This document shows, one piece after another, positions 27,282 to 36,021 of a stretch of 64,000 bases of DNA. Positions within the stretch are counted from its first letter, which is position 1. The number at the start of each line of letters is the position of its first letter. The stretch is from NCBI GenBank assembly GCA_017536965.1, contig JAFWCK010000072.1:45570-109569 (forward strand), written 5' to 3'. This DNA is from Lachnospiraceae bacterium (GTDB lineage Bacteria; Bacillota; Clostridia; Lachnospirales; Lachnospiraceae). Below the pieces are notes generated by a model. The model was not told the DNA's origin, made no database searches, and saw only the letters and a list, made by a program, of their open reading frames with translations. The translations under genes and the position numbers were made by a program.

Positions 27282-28478
27282 ATGTTAAATAAAAAAACAA
27301 TTGATGATATTGACGTAAAAGGAAAAGTTGTTCTGCTGCGGTGCGATTTTAATGTTCCAATGAAAGATGGAAAGATCACAGATGACACCCGTATTGTTGC
27401 TGCTTTGCCAACTATAGCAAAATTATCCGGTGATGGCGGCAGGGTCATGATCTGTTCGCATTTGGGCAAACCAAAAGGAACGGTGAAAGAAGAATTAACA
27501 CTTGCTCCGGTTGCACAGCGTTTAAGCGAACTGCTGGGACAGGAAGTGCTTTTCCTGAAAGATAATGAAGTTGTCGGGGCTCATGCTACATGGTTTAAGA
27601 GCCACATGGTGGAAGGTCAGGTCGTACTTCTTGAGAACACCAGATTCCGCCCGGAAGAAGAGAAAAATGAAGACAGTTTCAGTAAAGAACTTGCTTCTTT
27701 GTGCGATGTATATGTAAATGATGCCTTCGGTACAGCTCATAGAGCACATTGTTCCACAGCCGGCGTTGCGAAATTTGTAAAAGAATCGGCTATCGGCTAT
27801 CTGATCGAAAAAGAGATCAAATTCCTGGGTAATGCACTGGATGATCCAGTCAGACCACTTGCAGCAATTCTTGGCGGTTCTAAAGTTTCTTCCAAGATTT
27901 CCGTCATTGACCGTCTGCTTGAAAAAGTTGATATCCTGATCATCGGTGGCGGTATGGCTTATACCTTTATCAAAGCAAAAGGTGGGAAGATCGGCAAATC
28001 ACTGGTAGAAGAAGATTATCTGGAATATGCTGTAAACATGGAAAAGAAAGCAGCTGAGAAAGGTGTTAAACTGCTTCTTCCAGTTGATACAGTGATCGCT
28101 TCAGAGCTTTCCAACGATGTCCCTTATGAAACTGTCGATATCATGAATATCCCAGATGACAAAATGGGTGTTGATATTGGTGAAAAATCCATCCAGCTTT
28201 TTGAAGATGCTTTAAAAGATGTGAAGACTGTCATCTGGAACGGACCAATGGGAGTGTTTGAAGTTCCTCATTTTGCTGAAGGAACCAAGCAAATTGCAAA
28301 GACATTGGCAGACATGGATGATGCGATTACGATCATCGGTGGTGGTGACAGTGCGGCAGCTGTAAATGAATTAGGCTACGGCGATAAAATGACGCTTATC
28401 TCCACTGGCGGCGGTGCTTCTTTAGAATTTCTTGAAGGAAAAGAGCTTCCGGGAATTACTGCTATTCAGGATAAATAA
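27282..28478 (+). CDS. pgk: Phosphoglycerate kinase
   Basis: 398 residues. The signature [21 protein letters not shown] near the start, the substrate-binding SHLGKPKG and [12 protein letters not shown], and the nucleotide-binding [19 protein letters not shown] and [10 protein letters not shown] are all intact. It makes ATP from 1,3-bisphosphoglycerate. AAGGAGAAGATC provides the ribosome binding site. Palindrome element B follows. Confidence 0.97.
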   Translation: MLNKKTIDDIDVKGKVVLLRCDFNVPMKDGKITDDTRIVAALPTIAKLSGDGGRVMICSHLGKPKGTVKEELTLAPVAQRLSELLGQEVLFLKDNEVVGAHATWFKSHMVEGQVVLLENTRFRPEEEKNEDSFSKELASLCDVYVNDAFGTAHRAHCSTAGVAKFVKESAIGYLIEKEIKFLGNALDDPVRPLAAILGGSKVSSKISVIDRLLEKVDILIIGGGMAYTFIKAKGGKIGKSLVEEDYLEYAVNMEKKAAEKGVKLLLPVDTVIASELSNDVPYETVDIMNIPDDKMGVDIGEKSIQLFEDALKDVKTVIWNGPMGVFEVPHFAEGTKQIAKTLADMDDAITIIGGGDSAAAVNELGYGDKMTLISTGGGASLEFLEGKELPGITAIQDK

Positions 28479-28487
28479 ATTATATGA

Positions 28488-28580
28488 TTCCGCGCCGTGA
28501 ACCTCTGCAGCGGCGTTCTCTCGAAAAACTGCATTCGCAATGTTTTTCTCGAGAAGCCATTTGCCGTCCCGGCGCGAAAT
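28488..28580. repeat. Nested palindrome element B between pgk and tpiA
   Basis: Outer arms ATTCCGCGCCG / CGGCGCGAAAT (10 of 11 paired), inner arms TTCTCTCGAAAAAC (28516-28529) / GTTTTTCTCGAGAA (28542-28555), and a tip TGC-ATTC-GCA. The three-tier stem is about 93 bp. No T-run follows, so it is not a standard terminator; the tpiA ribosome binding site AAAGGAG begins directly after it. Confidence 0.65.
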
Positions 28581-28599
28581 AAAGGAGAATTTTTAAAAA

Positions 28600-29349
28600 A
28601 TGAGAAATAAAATAATTGCCGGCAACTGGAAAATGAACAAGACCCCGCAGGAAGCAAAAGAGTTGATCAAAGAATTGGCTCCTTTGGTTAATGACAGCGA
28701 AGATGATGTCGTTTTCTGCGTTCCATTTGTAGATATTCCGGCTGCTATCGATGCGCTGAAAGGTACCAATATTGCTGTTGGCGCCCAAAATATGCATTGG
28801 GAAGAAAAGGGAGCTTTTACAGGCGAAATCTCTGCTGATATGTTATATGAACTTGGAGTGGAATATGTGATCATTGGTCATTCTGAGAGAAGACAGTATT
28901 TTGCAGAAACCGATGAAACCGTTAATAAAAAAATACATGCCGCTTTAGCTCATGAATTGATACCGATCGTCTGCTGTGGAGAAACTCTGGAACAGCGGGA
29001 AAACGGAGAGACTCTGGATCTGGTTAAAGGTCAGATTGAAAAAGCATTTGAAAATATTTCTGCAGAAGATGCAGAAGGCATAATTATTGCTTATGAGCCA
29101 ATCTGGGCAATTGGCACCGGGAAAGTCGCTACAAAAGAGCAGGCTCAGGAAGTCTGTGCTTATATCCGGATGACGATCAATGATCTTTATGGTGCAGAGG
29201 TGGCGAATCAGATCCGTATCCAGTATGGCGGTTCTGTTAATGCTGATAATGCATGTGAATTATTTGCAATGCCGGATATTGACGGCGGATTAGTCGGCGG
29301 AGCTTCCTTAAAGAAAGATTTTGCTGGAATTGTAAATTATAAAAAGTAA
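28600..29349 (+). CDS. tpiA: Triosephosphate isomerase
   Basis: 249 residues, canonical TIM barrel. Lys in AGNWKMNKT, catalytic His in [11 protein letters not shown], catalytic Glu in [10 protein letters not shown], and phosphate loop YGGSVNADN with VGGASLK. It interconverts the triose phosphates. The stop TAA overlaps the ruvA ATG by one base, an unusual link between glycolysis and recombination genes on one mRNA. Confidence 0.97.
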   Translation: MRNKIIAGNWKMNKTPQEAKELIKELAPLVNDSEDDVVFCVPFVDIPAAIDALKGTNIAVGAQNMHWEEKGAFTGEISADMLYELGVEYVIIGHSERRQYFAETDETVNKKIHAALAHELIPIVCCGETLEQRENGETLDLVKGQIEKAFENISAEDAEGIIIAYEPIWAIGTGKVATKEQAQEVCAYIRMTINDLYGAEVANQIRIQYGGSVNADNACELFAMPDIDGGLVGGASLKKDFAGIVNYKK

Positions 29350-29945
29350 TGATCGGATACATCAAAGGCATTGTTGCCCAAATCAATGATAACCATATTG
29401 TTTTAGATAACCATGGCATTGGCTACATTATCCAAATGCCGTTATCTTCTATGGTTTCCCTGACAGAGGGGGATGAGGTGACAATTTATACTTATATGGC
29501 ATTTGGAAAAGAGGATGTTTCCCTTTGCGGATTTACTTCCGGAAGCGAACTGGAGATGTTCAAAATGCTTCTGAAAGTCAGCGGAATCGGTCCGAAAGGT
29601 GCTTTAAACATTTTATCAGGGGTCAGTGTTGATACTCTGAAAATGGCCATTGCTTCCGGTGATGATAAATTGATCGCAGCATCCAAGGGGATTAGTGCGA
29701 AAACGGCGCAGAAGATCATCGTGGAACTTAAGGGCAAAATGAGTAAAGAACTCCTTTCCGTTGGGACGGATGTTCGTAAAGCTGCTTCAAAAGACGATGA
29801 CCGCGTGAACGAGGCGATCAATGCAGTTGTTGCAACCGGATTTGACCGGACCAGCTGTGTCAGGGCACTTGCAAATATACAGATCAGTGATCAGATGACT
29901 GTCGATGAGATCATTGACCTGATCTTTGCAAATATTACCTTTTAA
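29349..29945 (+). CDS. ruvA: Holliday junction branch migration protein RuvA
   Basis: 198 residues. The N-terminal OB-fold starts [11 protein letters not shown]. Two helix-hairpin-helix motifs lie in the middle (VSGIGPKGALNIL and ASKGISAKTAQKIIVELKGK). The C-terminal domain (about 145-198), which contacts RuvB, is NEAINAVVATGF..RALANI. It holds the junction while RuvB pumps DNA. It is coupled to tpiA by a 1-nt overlap and precedes ruvB by 39 nt. Confidence 0.96.
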   Translation: MIGYIKGIVAQINDNHIVLDNHGIGYIIQMPLSSMVSLTEGDEVTIYTYMAFGKEDVSLCGFTSGSELEMFKMLLKVSGIGPKGALNILSGVSVDTLKMAIASGDDKLIAASKGISAKTAQKIIVELKGKMSKELLSVGTDVRKAASKDDDRVNEAINAVVATGFDRTSCVRALANIQISDQMTVDEIIDLIFANITF

Positions 29946-29984
29946 CAAAAAAATCACATTCAAAAGATACAATCGGAAACTGTT

Positions 29985-30989
29985 ATGGCAAAAGATGCAA
30001 TCAATACAAATCTGATCATGGAGGAAAAAGAGGTCGAGAATAATCTCAGACCTCAGGATTTTGATTCTTATATTGGTCAGGAAAAGATCAAAAATAATCT
30101 GAAGATCTATATTCAGGCGGCTAACGAGAGAAATGAGCCGATCGATCATGTTCTTCTTTACGGTCCTCCGGGACTCGGCAAAACAACTTTGGCCGGGATC
30201 ATTGCTAATTCCATGGGCAGAAGTATGAAGATTGTATCCGGTCCTGCCATTGAATATCCGGGTGAGATCCTGGCTATCATAAAACAGTTGCCAAAAGGTG
30301 GTGTCCTTTTCGTAGACGAAATACATCGTTTAAGTAAGCCGGTTGAAGAAGCATTGTATTCTGTAATGGAGGACTTTGCTTTTGATGCTGTAATTGAAAA
30401 TGGAGAGCAGACTACAGTCCGGAGGATCTCTGTTGACCGGTTTACTTTGATCGGAGCCACAACAAGAGCTGGGCTCTTATCAGCTCCATTGCGTGACCGT
30501 TTTGGTATTATTCATAGAATGGAGTATTACGAACCGGAGGAATTGGCCAAAATCGTTATCAACTCTGCGAAAAAACTGGCTATTGATAAAGTTGATCCAT
30601 CCGGTGCAATAGAGATTGGAAACTGTTCCAGAGGGACACCTCGTATCGCAAACCGTATTTTGCGCCGTGTCAGAGATTATGCACAGGTGAAAGCTGACGG
30701 GAATATAACGAAAGAAGTTGTTGACGAAACACTTGCACTTTTAGATATCGATCAAAAGGGACTGGATCTGACAGACAGAAATATTCTTCTGACGATGATC
30801 AGTAAATTCAATGGCGGCCCGGTAGGCCTTGATACACTTGCTGCTGCTATTGGAGAAGACCCAGGCACGATCGAAGATGTCTATGAACCATATCTTGTAA
30901 AATGCGGATTTATCAATCGGACGCCGCGTGGTCGTATGGCCACGGATTATGCCTATTCCCATTTAAACATGACCAAGATCGAACCGTGA
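29985..30989 (+). CDS. ruvB: Holliday junction DNA helicase RuvB
   Basis: 334 residues, AAA+ motor. [18 protein letters not shown] is the conserved N-terminus; Walker A is [11 protein letters not shown], Walker B is LFVDEIHRL; sensor 1 and arginine finger lie in [19 protein letters not shown]. The C-terminal winged helix ends [19 protein letters not shown]. It drives branch migration with RuvA. No LexA box was found near ruvA or ruvB. Confidence 0.97.
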   Translation: MAKDAINTNLIMEEKEVENNLRPQDFDSYIGQEKIKNNLKIYIQAANERNEPIDHVLLYGPPGLGKTTLAGIIANSMGRSMKIVSGPAIEYPGEILAIIKQLPKGGVLFVDEIHRLSKPVEEALYSVMEDFAFDAVIENGEQTTVRRISVDRFTLIGATTRAGLLSAPLRDRFGIIHRMEYYEPEELAKIVINSAKKLAIDKVDPSGAIEIGNCSRGTPRIANRILRRVRDYAQVKADGNITKEVVDETLALLDIDQKGLDLTDRNILLTMISKFNGGPVGLDTLAAAIGEDPGTIEDVYEPYLVKCGFINRTPRGRMATDYAYSHLNMTKIEP

Positions 30990-30993
30990 TCCT

Positions 30994-32514
30994 ATGACTG
31001 AGATCTTATTAACAGGCTCAAAATATCTTATCATTATTTTGTTTGCCTATTTTACCTATATATCTTTTCGCGTGCAAAGAGATGCGCCAGAGGAAAAAAA
31101 GAAAGGCAGTTATATTCTTCAGAGAGTGTTTCTGCTTTTGATTCATGCATTGGCTTATCTTTGCATCTGCGTAAATATCATCCAAAACCCGGATATCGGG
31201 CTGACTATTCCAAAAGTACTTGGATTCTATGCAGGACAGCTTGTTTATTTAGTGATCATGTCTATTCTGATCCCATCTTTTATTTCCTTGAGTAAAGGCA
31301 TTAATAATGTCCTGTGTATGTTTCTTGCAATTGGTTTTATTTTTCAGACCAGGCTGGATTTTGATACTTCTGTGCGTCAGTTTTTTATTGTATTATTTGG
31401 AACTGCTGCATTTCTGGTGTTCGTTTTTTTCTGCAAACGCGCAAAATTCTTAAGAAATCTGACGTGGATCTACTGCATCGTTGGTATGGCATTATTACTG
31501 CTGGTATTGATCCTGTCCCGCGTTACAAAAGGTGCGAAGCTTGCGATTGATCTGGGATTCTTTTCCTTCCAGCCAATGGAATTTGTAAAGATCCTTTTTG
31601 TCATGTTTGTGGCATCGGCATTCCATAAAGCCAACAATTTAAAAACTGTTATCATCACGGCAGCTGCTGCAGCGATCCATGTTCTGATCGTTGTATTTTG
31701 CCGAGACCTGGGGTCCGGATTGATCTTAAGTATTATCTATGTATTAATGCTTTATGTTGCAACCAGGAAAGTCCGATATCTTTTTATTGGAGCTGGAGGC
31801 TTTGCCGCTGCCGCCTTTGCTGCCTATCACTTGTTCAGCCATGTCCGCGTACGTGTACAGGTCTGGCTTGATCCTTGGGCTGATATCGACAATAAAGGTT
31901 ATCAGATTGCCCAATCCTTATTTGCAGTAGGAACCGGAGGATGGCTGGGATCCGGAATCTTCCGCGGATCGCCAAATCATATACCGGTAGTTTCAAATGA
32001 TATGGTATTTTCTGCAATTGCAGAAGAGATGGGTGCTATTTTTGCTATTCTTCTGATCCTTTTGTGCTTATGTTTTGTCCTGATGATGATGCGGGTAGCT
32101 ATCCGGGTCAATAATTCATTTTATAAACTGCTTGCTTTTGGATTAGGAACTGCATATGGCGTTCAGGTATTTCTTACGATCGGCGGTGCGATAAAATTTA
32201 TACCATTGACAGGAGTGAATCTCCCGTTTATTTCCAGCGGAGGCAGTTCCATGCTGGCATCGATGGTCTTTATCGGTATTATTCAGGCTCTATATGTCAT
32301 TTCTGAAGCAGATGTTGAGCATGAAAGGGAAATGATCGCCCAAGGTGCAGATCTTGCTGATTTTTCCGGATTTGAGCATATAAAAAGACAGCCGCATCAT
32401 CAGCTGAAAACGGAAGAAACCGTGGACACAGTGACACATATTCCGGCAGAAGAAAGAATCAAAAAAGTGGATGTGGAGGATAAGATCCGGCATATCGATC
32501 CGGATGACTTTTAG
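30994..32514 (+). CDS. SEDS-family peptidoglycan polymerase (FtsW/RodA/SpoVE type)
   Basis: 506 residues with about 12 membrane segments. The SEDS signatures are present: KLAIDLGFFSFQPMEFVKI, the conserved Asp region CRDLGSGLIL, and FIPLTGVNLPFISSGGSSMLASM near the C-terminus. A hydrophilic tail of about 75 residues follows the last helix. SEDS proteins polymerise glycan strands together with a class B PBP, and the next gene is one. Whether it serves division or elongation cannot be told. It starts 4 nt after ruvB. Confidence 0.9.
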   Translation: MTEILLTGSKYLIIILFAYFTYISFRVQRDAPEEKKKGSYILQRVFLLLIHALAYLCICVNIIQNPDIGLTIPKVLGFYAGQLVYLVIMSILIPSFISLSKGINNVLCMFLAIGFIFQTRLDFDTSVRQFFIVLFGTAAFLVFVFFCKRAKFLRNLTWIYCIVGMALLLLVLILSRVTKGAKLAIDLGFFSFQPMEFVKILFVMFVASAFHKANNLKTVIITAAAAAIHVLIVVFCRDLGSGLILSIIYVLMLYVATRKVRYLFIGAGGFAAAAFAAYHLFSHVRVRVQVWLDPWADIDNKGYQIAQSLFAVGTGGWLGSGIFRGSPNHIPVVSNDMVFSAIAEEMGAIFAILLILLCLCFVLMMMRVAIRVNNSFYKLLAFGLGTAYGVQVFLTIGGAIKFIPLTGVNLPFISSGGSSMLASMVFIGIIQALYVISEADVEHEREMIAQGADLADFSGFEHIKRQPHHQLKTEETVDTVTHIPAEERIKKVDVEDKIRHIDPDDF

Positions 32515-32590
32515 AGGAGGAAACTCTGGGGAGTTTCTTTGAACCGCTCAAAGCCGCTCAGGCTCCCCCGACGTTCCGTCGTGGTAAGTA
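32515..32590 (+). promoter_or_regulatory. Structured gap C between SEDS and PBP genes, with distant Shine-Dalgarno
   Basis: AGAGGAGG sits at the SEDS stop codon, 70 nt before the PBP ATG at 32591, and no good ribosome binding site is closer. In between are GAAACTC-TGGG-GAGTTTC (32520-32537), AGCC/GGCT (about 32552-32564) and CGACG-TTC-CGTCG (32569-32581). GGGGAG (32528-32533) can also pair with CTCCCC (32563-32568), which would exclude the first hairpin. This is an attenuator-like choice of folds. Confidence 0.55.
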
Positions 32591-34054
32591 ATGAATCCTA
32601 ATCGTGAACGAAGAAAAATTAATAAAGTACGTAAAAAGATCAGCCGCGGGCGGGTCATCAATCAGGATATCTTAAAGATATCCGTGTTTTTCTGCGTTCT
32701 GGCGGCTGCTTTGATCGTATATTTGTGTGTTTTTCTGACCTTTGAATCCGGATCTATCATTAATAATACTTACAATAAACGGTCCGAAAGCTTTAAAAAA
32801 GTCATTGAAAGAGGAAGTATTTACAGTTCGGATGGTACGCCTATAGCTTACAGTGAAAACAGGGATGGGGTAGAAGTCAGGATCTATCCATACGGGAATA
32901 TTTTTGCTCAGGTTGTTGGATACGAGACGAATGGAGCTTTGGGACTGGAAGCATCCTATAACTATTATTTGCTCACTTCTCACACAAATATGTTTGAAAA
33001 GATTGCAAATGAATTTAAAGGGCAGAAAAATCCTGGCGATTCCATCCATACGTCTCTTGACCGTGATCTGCAAATGTATATCAGTGATCTATTAGAGGGA
33101 CAGAAAGCATCCGCCATTTGTATTGATCCGACAACCGGACAGATCAAAGCGACTGTCTCAAAACCTGATTTTGATCCGAATGATATCCAATATATCTGGG
33201 ATGATATTATTTCTGATGAAGAAAATTCTCCATTAGTCAACCGCGCAACGCAGGGCAGTTATACACCGGGGTCCACATTCAAAATTTTCACCTTATTAGA
33301 GTATATGCGCGAACACCCGGATTATGATAACTACTATTATAATTGCGAGGGCGTTTTAGAAGGTGATGGCTATACGATGAGCTGTATTGACCAGACTGCT
33401 CACGGTGGAGAGACTCTGGAAGATGCTTTCGCCTGGTCTTGTAATCTGGCATTTGCTGATATTGGATTGAAGCTGGATATTGATCAGTTTATAGCTTCTA
33501 ATTCGAACCTTTTATTCAATCGTGATCTGAATGTGGATATTGCAAGCAATAAAGCAATCTTTTCCCTTCAGAAGACGGATTCTGATTTTATGAAGATGCA
33601 GACTGCATTTGGGCAGGGCAAAACACTGACTAATCCACTGCATTTATCGCTTGTCATGTGTGCTTTCGCAAATGAGGGAGTTTTGATGCGGCCGCATTAT
33701 GTCACTAAGATAACCAGCCCTTCCGGCTCTGTTGTAAAAACATTTAAAGATAAAGAAGAAGAGCGTCTGTGCACCAGTTCTGAAGCTGATGCTATGAACC
33801 GTTATCTGCGTTCTGTTGTGACAGAAGGAACAGCATTCTGTATGGCATACGAGGATTATACAGCCTATGGTAAGACAGGTACGGCTGAAACGAAAAGCGA
33901 TAAAGAACAAAATATTGACCTGTCCTTCTTTGTTGGATTTGCAGAAAAAGATGGACAAAAACTGGTTATTTGTGTCAATATTGAAGACACGACAAGAACT
34001 TGGATGAGCGCTGTGGATTTCGCTCATGAGATATTTAATTATTACTTTTATTAG
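32591..34054 (+). CDS. Class B penicillin-binding protein (transpeptidase)
   Basis: 487 residues. A cytosolic basic N-terminus, one membrane anchor (about 25-53), a small N-terminal domain, and a transpeptidase domain with SxxK in YTPGSTFKIF, SxN in WSCNLAF and KTG in YGKTGTAETKS. It cross-links peptidoglycan, as partner of the SEDS polymerase just upstream. The ATG at 32591 is fixed by an in-frame TAA at 32585-32587. Its translation start is unusual because of the structured gap before it. Confidence 0.92.
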   Translation: MNPNRERRKINKVRKKISRGRVINQDILKISVFFCVLAAALIVYLCVFLTFESGSIINNTYNKRSESFKKVIERGSIYSSDGTPIAYSENRDGVEVRIYPYGNIFAQVVGYETNGALGLEASYNYYLLTSHTNMFEKIANEFKGQKNPGDSIHTSLDRDLQMYISDLLEGQKASAICIDPTTGQIKATVSKPDFDPNDIQYIWDDIISDEENSPLVNRATQGSYTPGSTFKIFTLLEYMREHPDYDNYYYNCEGVLEGDGYTMSCIDQTAHGGETLEDAFAWSCNLAFADIGLKLDIDQFIASNSNLLFNRDLNVDIASNKAIFSLQKTDSDFMKMQTAFGQGKTLTNPLHLSLVMCAFANEGVLMRPHYVTKITSPSGSVVKTFKDKEEERLCTSSEADAMNRYLRSVVTEGTAFCMAYEDYTAYGKTGTAETKSDKEQNIDLSFFVGFAEKDGQKLVICVNIEDTTRTWMSAVDFAHEIFNYYFY

Positions 34055-34137
34055 TTCGATTACTTAAATATATTATTGCCAATTTTCCGCTGAGATAAGG
34101 CAATGGATATAAATATTTTTGACAGAGGTAGAGCTTT

Positions 34138-35016
34138 ATGATTTACAGTATGACAGGGTTCGGCAGAGCAGAGCTCTCTGAATCTGACAAGAAGTTTACA
34201 GTCGAGATCAAATCCGTTAATCACAAATACTTTGATCTGAATATCCGGATGCCGCGTAAATTTAATCTTTTTGAAAGCAATATCCGGAATCTCTTAAAAG
34301 AATATGCTTCACGCGGAAAGATCGATCTATATATCTCTTATGAGGATCTTTCGGAAAGCGGAACAAGTCTGAAGTACAACAAAGCTTTAGCACAGGAATA
34401 TTATCATTTCTATAAACAGATCCAGGAAGATTTTAATATTGATGATGATATCCGGACATCAACCATTGCCAGATCTACAGATGTTCTGGTTCTGGAAGAG
34501 CAGGAGATCAATGAAGAAGAAATGTGGTCTCTTCTGGAACGTCCGCTGAAAGAAGCTTTTTCGGCTTTTCGTTCCGCAAGAGAAAAAGAAGGGGAAGCAT
34601 TAAAACAGAACATTCTCGGCAAGCTGGATGAAATGCAGGGACATGCCGCGTTCATCGAAGAACGTCTCCCACAGATCATTTCTGAATACCGTGAAAAATT
34701 AACGGAACGGGTAAAAGAACTTCTGGAGAACAGCCAGATTGATGAAGGCAGGATTGCTGCAGAAGTTACCATGTATGCAGATAAAATAGCGATTGATGAA
34801 GAACTTGTCCGTCTATCTACACATATCCGACATATGAAAGATATTCTCGAAAAAGGCGGAGAAAGCGGCCGAAACCTGGATTTTATCGCTCAGGAAATGA
34901 ATCGGGAGTCCAATACGATTCTTTCCAAATCTAACGATATCGATATTACTAACCGGGGCATCGAGCTCAAGACCTGTATCGAAAAGATCAGGGAGCAAGT
35001 TCAAAATATAGAATAA
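34138..35016 (+). CDS. yicC: YicC-family endoribonuclease
   Basis: 292 residues. The N-terminal YicC domain opens MIYSMTGFGRAE and continues VEIKSVNHKYFDLNIRMPR. The C-terminal DUF1732 region has GESGRNLDFIAQEMNRESNTILSKSND. YicC/YloC proteins are RNA endonucleases linked to small-RNA decay. GACAGAGGTAGAGC precedes the ATG. In most Firmicutes remA and gmk follow; here remA is absent and repeat D fills the gap. Confidence 0.92.
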   Translation: MIYSMTGFGRAELSESDKKFTVEIKSVNHKYFDLNIRMPRKFNLFESNIRNLLKEYASRGKIDLYISYEDLSESGTSLKYNKALAQEYYHFYKQIQEDFNIDDDIRTSTIARSTDVLVLEEQEINEEEMWSLLERPLKEAFSAFRSAREKEGEALKQNILGKLDEMQGHAAFIEERLPQIISEYREKLTERVKELLENSQIDEGRIAAEVTMYADKIAIDEELVRLSTHIRHMKDILEKGGESGRNLDFIAQEMNRESNTILSKSNDIDITNRGIELKTCIEKIREQVQNIE

Positions 35017-35021
35017 TTATT

Positions 35022-35178
35022 ATGAGCTATGGTCACACATATCCCCTGCGCTCAGGATGCTTCGCATATTCGCTCGGGAATATGTGTGACCATAGCTCAT
35101 TCAATCATTCATATTTCACAGATATCTCAGAGCTCAGGATGCTTCGCATTTTCGCTCGACAATATATATGACCATAGC
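35022..35178. repeat. Tandem palindrome element D (82-bp period) between yicC and gmk
   Basis: Unit D1 (35022-35100) is a long hairpin: its left arm starts ATGAGCTATGGTCACACATA and pairs with the right arm, ending ATAGCTCAT at 35100, over about 24 bp with one bulge. The tip carries ATGC-TTC-GCAT. Unit D2 lies 82 bp further. The blocks 35050-35096 and 35132-35178 agree at about 42 of 47 bases, including the core GCTCAGGATGCTTCGCAT. The D2 left arm has drifted and no longer pairs well. No T-run follows either unit. The gmk ribosome binding site AAAAGGAG lies just beyond. Confidence 0.8.
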
Positions 35179-35204
35179 CGAATAAAATACAAAAAGGAGA
35201 AGTT

Positions 35205-35774
35205 ATGGATAAAGGTGTACTTGTAGTTGTATCTGGGTTATCCGGAGCCGGCAAAGGAACCATATGTAAGAGACTTTTAGAGAAATATCCTGATTATGTT
35301 CTTTCTGTATCTGTAACCAGCCGTAAACCACGGGAAGGGGAAGAACATGGAAGGGAATACTTCTTCATTACAAAAGAAGAGTTTGAAGACCGTATCAATC
35401 AGGGAAAACTGCTTGAATTTGCTCAGTATGTTGGAAATTATTACGGCACACCAAAAGACTGGGTCGATGAGCAATTGAATGCAGGGAAAGATATTGTCCT
35501 GGAAATTGAACTGCAGGGTGCTTTTCAAGTACGCAAAAAGATTCCGGAAGCGGTTTTAATCTTTGTTCTGCCTCCGGATATGGAGGAATTAAAACGCCGT
35601 CTGGTCAATCGTGGAACAGAAACAATGGAAGAAATTGACAGGCGAATTCAAAGGGCCCTGGAGGAAATGGAATTTGTTCCAGAATACGATTATGTGATCA
35701 TTAATGAAGATGTTGAAAAATCTGTTGACATGTTGCATAATATAGTTCGTTCTGAAAAAAACAAAGGAGAGTGA
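35205..35774 (+). CDS. gmk: Guanylate kinase
   Basis: 189 residues. P-loop SGLSGAGKGT, GMP-binding SVTSRKPREGEEHGREYFFI, and the LEIELQGAFQVRKKIPEAVLIFVLPP strand region; RRIQRALEEM..YDYVIIN near the C-terminus. It phosphorylates GMP/dGMP. GGAGAAGTT precedes the ATG. It starts the tightly packed set gmk-rpoZ-rimO-pgsA-cinA. Confidence 0.97.
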   Translation: MDKGVLVVVSGLSGAGKGTICKRLLEKYPDYVLSVSVTSRKPREGEEHGREYFFITKEEFEDRINQGKLLEFAQYVGNYYGTPKDWVDEQLNAGKDIVLEIELQGAFQVRKKIPEAVLIFVLPPDMEELKRRLVNRGTETMEEIDRRIQRALEEMEFVPEYDYVIINEDVEKSVDMLHNIVRSEKNKGE

Positions 35775-35778
35775 AAAC

Positions 35779-36021
35779 ATGTTACATCCGTCTTACACTG
35801 ATTTAATGGATGCTTTAAACAGCGAAGTGGAAAATGGAGAACAGCCGGTTGTCCAGAGCAGGTATTCCATCGTGATGGCTGCTTCCAAACGTGCCCGCCA
35901 GCTGGTTGACGGTGCAGAGCCTCTGGTAGATAATCCGTCTGCTAAGCCATTATCTACGGCAATCGAAGAGATCTATTCTCAGAAAGTACGTATCTTAAAT
36001 AATGACGATGAGGAAGAATAA
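35779..36021 (+). CDS. rpoZ: RNA polymerase omega subunit
   Basis: 80 residues. MLHPSYTDLMDAL resembles the omega N-terminus, and SRYSIVMAASKRARQLVDGA is its conserved core binding beta-prime; PLSTAIEEIYSQKVRI closes it. It helps RNA polymerase assembly. It follows gmk by 4 nt, the usual Firmicutes order, and its last 20 nt overlap rimO. Confidence 0.93.
   Translation: MLHPSYTDLMDALNSEVENGEQPVVQSRYSIVMAASKRARQLVDGAEPLVDNPSAKPLSTAIEEIYSQKVRILNNDDEEE

Noticed and set aside
35022..35178. CRISPR-like array from repeated 47-bp blocks
   Set aside because: Only two copies, no regular spacers, no cas genes, and each unit is a long hairpin; it is a tandem duplication of a palindrome.
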